From: Larimichthys crocea
Taxonomy: Eukaryota; Chordata; Actinopteri; Sciaenidae
DNA: 64,000 nt
Reading direction: 5' to 3'
NCBI RefSeq assembly: GCF_000972845.2
Contig: NC_040020.1
Location: forward strand, 1,674,669 to 1,738,668
Under the pieces are notes generated by a model. The model was not told the DNA's origin. It was given only the letters and a program-made list of their open reading frames with translations, and ran no database searches. Shown here in pieces: positions 58,586 through 64,000 of the stretch (position 1 is its first letter; every line of letters starts with the position of its first letter). Position numbers and translations under genes: made by a program.

Positions 58586-61500
58586 GGGAGACAGGACACA
58601 TTTTGCACTGACACAAAGAAACAGAGAGGGCCTTCACTTATGATTTAAAGAGAAGTTATAAGTTCACAAAGCACTGCTACTGCACTGTGCTGAACTGGAT
58701 CAGGCTGATTTGTCTCCTGATCTGTTCATTTTCAATGCATCTAATCCAAACAGTAACACAGAAGGTGACACTATCTTTGAGGCAGAATCCAAACTGTGAT
58801 GGTTCTAAAGTAAACACCGAATCCAATATTCATTATTTTCTATCTTCTATCTATCTTTTATTTTTCAATGAGTGTGGGGTTGTCGCTCCTTTAATAAGAT
58901 ACAAATACGATGAATTACAATTTAGTCATTTCCCCTTGGTTTATGTGTGTCAATATGCTAGTTAAATTGCTTCCCTTTCGGCTGCTTTTTACCATTGGAA
59001 GTTTTTGTATTTTATTTTGAAAATCGACTGGATTCTCTTTACAGTCTGATGCCCGACCAGTTCGAGCTGCTTCTGGGGCTCGTCTTAAATGTACCGCAGC
59101 ACTCCTGGTGGGGTTTGAAACATTGACTCATGCAGGGCCTCAAGCTGTATGCACTTTGACCTTTATTAGGGATGCACAGTCAGATAATGAAGTAAGAGAC
59201 AAGGTCCATTTTGTACAATTTGTTTATTTGAGTTGTTTTTACCCATTAGAGATTCTCTTAGTTCCCTTACAAATCTCACAGATAACTGAGCAGCACTCTA
59301 GCAGTTCAAAATGAGCATATCATTTCCCCCCCAAAAAACCCTAGTTAGTGAAGAAGGATTGTGAAATTGATATTTCCAAGGTCAAATGTCCAAATCTGCT
59401 AATATTTACACATAGGTTATCCTGTAGTTTAGCATGTAGTCATTTCAAAATATGATATTTCTATGTTCCAAGCTCTCACCTGATAAACATGATGTTGTTA
59501 TCACGCTGCAAAGGGCACTCATACTTGGATGAGGTGTGTTCTTTGTCTTCACTAAAAACACACCTTTTATGAGTCATGCAAGAGACAAAAGAGAATCACA
59601 TAATCAGCGTTTCTAAATGCAGCACGGGGTTTGATAGAAACTGTGAACTCTGTGTCTTTGTTGAGTAACAAGAGAGTCAAGTACCGTAAACCAGAGGTAT
59701 CTTCTTATTTATAATAAGAATCATAGGAAACATTGCACCTTCCGTTGTATCTCTTCAGATATCTGGACAAAACGTAAGCATAACTGGAAAGTATGTAAGG
59801 ATGTGTAAATCTCTCACACCCATGCTTGTTAACGTTGTCATCGTTTACGTCACGGCAGGCATGACAGTGAATGTCAATGCCATACAATGTCTGTGTCTAA
59901 AATTAGTTTGGATATCGTGTTGTGATAAGATGAATACTGTGTGTGTGGGTGTGTGTTTGTGACACACACACACACACACACTTGTACCACATTGATGAAG
60001 GTTTGGCTGAATTGACACATGCCTGCTTTGTTAATGAAATATCTCGAAACTTTTTCATTCAGTGGTTGACTCAATTTTATTCTACACTGTAGGAATACGA
60101 GTTTTTAAAAAAAATCATGTTATCCAGAGTCGAGCCGCTAGGTGCTTTCCTGGAAAGGTACGTTGGCAGGTGTATATCATACAACAGAGATATGGAATAG
60201 TTGGAATGTGGAAATGGTTTATTCGGTTTCCAGAAGAAATGTGGCGAGGAATCATTGTTTAAAAAAAATCCAGTTGAAGGAACTCTTTTATTAGTAATTT
60301 CATTGTTTGAAGGTGATATGTTGCCTCTTTATTTCTTCCATGGACGTTTAGGTAAACAAAATGTTCTATTTTAGAATATGTGGCCATGTGTACACCATAT
60401 AGTCCAGGCCACTTCTGTAAATCAATCAATCAATCAATCATGTAGGTTTACTGAATGGATGGTCTAACAAGTAAAGTAATGGAGTAGTTTGCTTTAATGG
60501 CCCCAGAGGTATGTTTGAAATAGCAGAGATGCTTTCATTAGTCACAATGCATTGTATTTACATCTCTTAACCCTCCCCCAACTTCTTACATTGTGCCTTG
60601 AGTCCAGCTTCCTCATTTCAAAAATGGAAATGATGTACAGCAGAACAAGTCTAGCGAGTTAAGTCAGACATTTAAAAAAAACAAGAATTTCTCAGTCGCT
60701 CAACAAAACCATCATTCACTGAATGAGTCTTCACTTCCATCCTTCCACTCAAGAAGGTGTCTGGTGCCTTCTCAGTGTTAGTTTAAACCGTTTATTGATT
60801 AAGTGCTGTGAATATAACAATACTGCTGCACAGCTGGACTTGGGACTTCACTAGGGTAAGAGAATTTTAAATTAAATAAGAAATCACTATGCATTATCAG
60901 TGTCTACTTTATGTCTACTAATTAACTTAAAAAATTAAGTCACATATTGTGTTATTTAATATATTTTACATGTCTTTAATATATCTTTTTTTAATAAATA
61001 TTATTAATATATTTATATACATTTTCATATATGAACTGGTGGTTTTACTTTTGTGGCTGTAAAATGAGTTGTGTGATTTGGAATTAAGTTATCAAAGCAA
61101 TTCTAATCATAAATTCTGCAATATATGCTTGTCCGTGCTGCTTTTTGGTGTTATTTTTATTAACAGGTATTATCACAGGTATTTGCACAGACACAACTTT
61201 TATTTCCATTGTGCCATTATTCCACATTATTCGTTGAATAACAACTGTAACAATTAATAAATCCTCAGAAACCAAGTATTAATAAAAAGCAATGCATATT
61301 ATACTTGAAGCCTATACCAGCTGAACAAACAGTATACTTTAGACTGATGGATTACATTGCTTAGGTTGTCCGGGTGTGTCTGCGCTATGAGCGCCTTAGT
61401 GCTCTGTCAGCTGGATATAATAAATGTCCTGAGGAACGAAGTAAGATTGTCTAATAGGAATTTAAATAAATGTAATCCTTGTATAGGCAATTGGTTTTTT

Positions 61501-62566
61501 GTTGTTGTTGTTTTTTATCATAAAGATGGCTTCTACTTGTTGAAAATATATGAGCTATATATGAGAAATCACAGAAACTCGGCTGATACACTCAGGAGGT
61601 TTGCAGAGGCTTATGCGTGGTGATCACTCAGAATGGCTGTTGTGCATCACCCAGATGTGTGCTACACATTGATGGTGGTTGATTATAATTATTATTATTA
61701 TTTTTAAATGATATGTTTTAATTGATTTTTCAGTCTGATTTGACCATATGGACTGTATAATTCTTAGATAAGTTTGAAGTCTTGAAGTGGCAGAGTCCAA
61801 ATCATAATCCAGTCAAGATAATTTATCTTAGTCGTTGTCTTGGCTCTGAATAAATATTTTGAGCGTTATCTTGTTTATTATTTGTATTGTCATTCTCTAC
61901 TGAGCCAAACAGAATCTGTGTGGTGACGCTTCTTTCTGCTTTTGTCCTGCTTTTCTGCTGTTTTTATTTATTTATTTATTTTAGTCTAGTCAGTCAAACT
62001 GATCAGTACTAACACAAAGATTTTCCTTTAAAAGATCGGATTGGACACATTTAGCTATTAGCCTCCACACAATTTAGCACTTATGATTTTTTTTTTTTTC
62101 TTGGGAGTGGTGGGTGAGGGGTAGGGTGTAGTCTTAAGTGGTCTTGTAGGGAGAGAATACTCGTGTGGTTGGAATCCTGAACAGTCCCGAAGGTGTGACA
62201 CTAGCTTGTCAGATATGACAGGTTACCCAAACTTGTTTCTCCAGAATAGTGGCATACCCAGTAACCGGCATGTGTGATGATGATCAGTGAGCGACTGCCA
62301 CACAGAGGCAGAGGATGGAAAACTTATTTTAAACCAGAGTTATTAAGTCAAAAGCACTCTTGTTCTGTACATTTAAATGGCTACATCATAAAACGTGTAT
62401 TAGGTACACTTTAATGGTATAAATGGGGTGGGCAAAATATTAGAAATATCTCTCAGTATAGTGGAATGCAAATCAAGAGCACTACAAAATACAGCCACCA
62501 TTGTTACATATGACTTACTGTTACATGTTTGTTCTTCAAACTAAAATGTTTATTTATATTTTACAG
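58586..62566. other. Gene-poor spacer before the mucin-like gene
   Basis: 4 kb, strongly AT-rich. It has a short CA run near 59964-59980 and an aatc run near 60421-60440. Only short unsupported open frames are seen. Confidence 0.6.
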
Positions 62567-62584
62567 GAACCAGAAACAAGGAGG

Positions 62585-62618
62585 ATGGGACCCCTCATAC
62601 TCCTTCTCCTATTAGGAG
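62585..62618 (+). CDS. Mucin-like gene exon 1 (signal peptide)
   Basis: ATG in context aggaggATGG, a good Kozak match. 34 nt encode the hydrophobic leader, ending at donor GTATTT in phase 1. Confidence 0.68.
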
Positions 62619-62657
62619 GTATTTGTTGGAGTGCAAACTCTTCTGTGTGTGTGTGAT

Positions 62658-62707
<50 letters not shown>

Positions 62708-64000
62708 TCATTGATAAAATGTAGACAACATTTAGATTTGATCTTTAATCACTGTAACATTTTTCTTTAAAGGACTAGTGGGAACAACGTCAGCCACTAA
62801 CCACACACACAATTCAACAACATTAGCCCCCAGCACAGCCACCAATATGACAACAGGTAAGGTTATGATACTCCTATATTATATTTCAAGACAACAGTAA
62901 CAAATGGGTAAAACAATATGTGCTGTGGAAAATGCACTGGAAGGAGGTGATGTATTATGCATTACTAAATTCTTTATATGATCTTACATGACCAAGATGT
63001 GATGGTGGAGAAAAACTTTTACGTTTTGGTTGATTTGAATCATCCTATTTAAGTTCAGTTCTATTTAATTTTTCATTTTATTTCACATACCTACAAACTA
63101 CTTAACTGCTCACCTTTCCTTTCCTTTTTTTCCGACACTGACAGACTCATACAATAAGCTACAAGCTTGTCCCACTAGGACAGCGGTATGGTTGACAAAG
63201 TCACCCATAATACAGAACTCGTGTTTTAGATTTCTTCGACCCTAATTCTATTTTCAGAAGAGCTTGTTAGCTGCACGTGTAGGAGGCCTGTTTTTCAGTG
63301 ATGTAGCCAAAACATTCATTTATCACATCACAGGAAGAGTACCAGGAAAGTATATTCAACAAGTTAAATCTACTGCTTTAAAAAAAAAAGAAAAAAACAA
63401 GTCTTAAATAAAGCGCTTTCTGTGCTATTGAACATATGGTTGAGATTGTAGTATTTCGTGCATGTGGTATTGGAAAATTGTGTAAGTATGGACGCTTTTT
63501 CCAAAATACAAGTTAGAAAATGCGGAGAAAAAAATTTAACCATGCAACTTTTTTTTCTTTTTTTTTTACATCTTCATCAATCAATTCAGTATCTCCAACA
63601 AACAACACATCACCAGTGAATACACCTTCAACAGTCAATACAACCTCACTGCCAGTCAACAAAACCACAATATCATTCAATACAACACAACCAAGCATTA
63701 CAGCCTCTCCCCAAGGAAATACAACATCATCACTGCCAGTCAATATAACTTCATCAGCTGTCAACATAACCACCACCCTAGTGACTGTAACTTTGGAGAA
63801 TACGACCTCAAAACTTAACATCACAACCTCTCCCTCTTCAGCATCTATGTCAGCCAACACAACTTCACCACTGGTCAACATGACAACACTGCGGGTGCAC
63901 ATGACCTCACCACCAATTAATACAACTTTACCATCAGTAAACACAACGTCACTATCTGTCAATGCAACCTCAAATCCAACCATTGAAACATCTCCCACAG
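62585..64000 (+). CDS. Secreted or membrane mucin-like protein, N-terminal part
   Basis: Not recognised as a named gene. Three exons join in phase 1: 62585-62618 (ATG GGA, signal peptide MGPLILLLLLGG), 62773-62856 and 63590-64000. After the signal peptide the protein is almost only Thr, Ser, Asn, Pro and Val, with about 20 N-x-T/S sequons and loose repeats of the form SLPVNxT / SPxVNTT. It should be heavily N- and O-glycosylated. The last exon reaches the window edge. A possible upstream acceptor at 62567 (TTTTACAG) suggests a 5' UTR exon further left. Candidates include a mucin, an adhesion GPCR stalk or a sialomucin; the window does not decide. Confidence 0.72.
62662..62704. repeat. GA dinucleotide microsatellite
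   Basis: About 21 uninterrupted ga units in intron 1 of the mucin-like gene. Confidence 0.97.
62773..62856 (+). CDS. Mucin-like gene exon 2
   Basis: Acceptor TTTAAAG, donor GTAAGG, 84 nt, symmetrical phase 1. Reads LVGTTSATNHTHNSTTLAPS then TATNMTT. Confidence 0.7.
63590..64000 (+). CDS. Mucin-like gene exon 3 (reaches the window edge)
   Basis: Acceptor ATTCAG after a T-rich tract. 411 nt are open to position 64000, ending ...ACA G. If the next bases are GT, the exon ends exactly here in phase 1, like the two before it. Rich in NTT, NIT and NMT sequons. Confidence 0.72.

Noticed and set aside
63513..63998. 161-residue open frame on the minus strand
   Set aside because: Antisense of the low-complexity mucin-like exon, whose Thr/Asn codons leave the other strand free of stops; the plus strand has splice sites and a signal peptide.

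Overview
The window is nuclear DNA of a bony fish, probably a percomorph. The evidence is vertebrate exon-intron structure with GT-AG junctions, many CA/TG microsatellites, tRNA-derived SINEs, L2/Rex1-like LINE remnants, hAT-type elements and a solo LTR. Two conserved genes lie head to head, about 3.2 kb apart. PRSS12 (neurotrypsin: signal peptide, kringle, four SRCR domains, trypsin domain) is on the minus strand. METTL14 (non-catalytic subunit of the m6A mRNA methyltransferase) is complete on the plus strand. A third gene, with a signal peptide followed by a Thr/Ser/Asn-rich mucin-like ectodomain, starts at 62585 and runs off the right edge.

Layout. 1-8134: 3' half of PRSS12 (exons 12, 11, 10, 9) in good quality. 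About 8135-25296: roughly 17 kb that repeats the same PRSS12 region in tandem and then in inverted orientation, with many single-base indels and a 10-N gap; I read this as a faulty gap fill. About 25297-37934: rest of PRSS12 intron 8, then exons 8 to 1. 37935-41154: shared upstream region with LINE tails and degraded fragments copied from METTL14 exons 6/7 and PRSS12 intron 4. 41155-52636: METTL14, eleven exons giving 456 codons plus stop. 52637-62584: 3' UTR and a gene-poor, repeat-bearing spacer. 62585-64000: mucin-like gene, first three exons.

The two named genes are not functionally linked. Neurotrypsin is a secreted synaptic serine protease, and METTL14 is a nuclear RNA-binding scaffold for METTL3. 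Their adjacency is, to my knowledge, a conserved vertebrate arrangement. If the 17 kb insert is removed, PRSS12 intron 8 is about 4.8 kb rather than 22 kb. The last PRSS12 exon, carrying the catalytic serine region, is visible only in the inverted copy, where its frame is broken. I found no novel biological system. The strongest anomalies are the fold-back insert and the mosaic of fragments from both flanking genes in the intergenic region.
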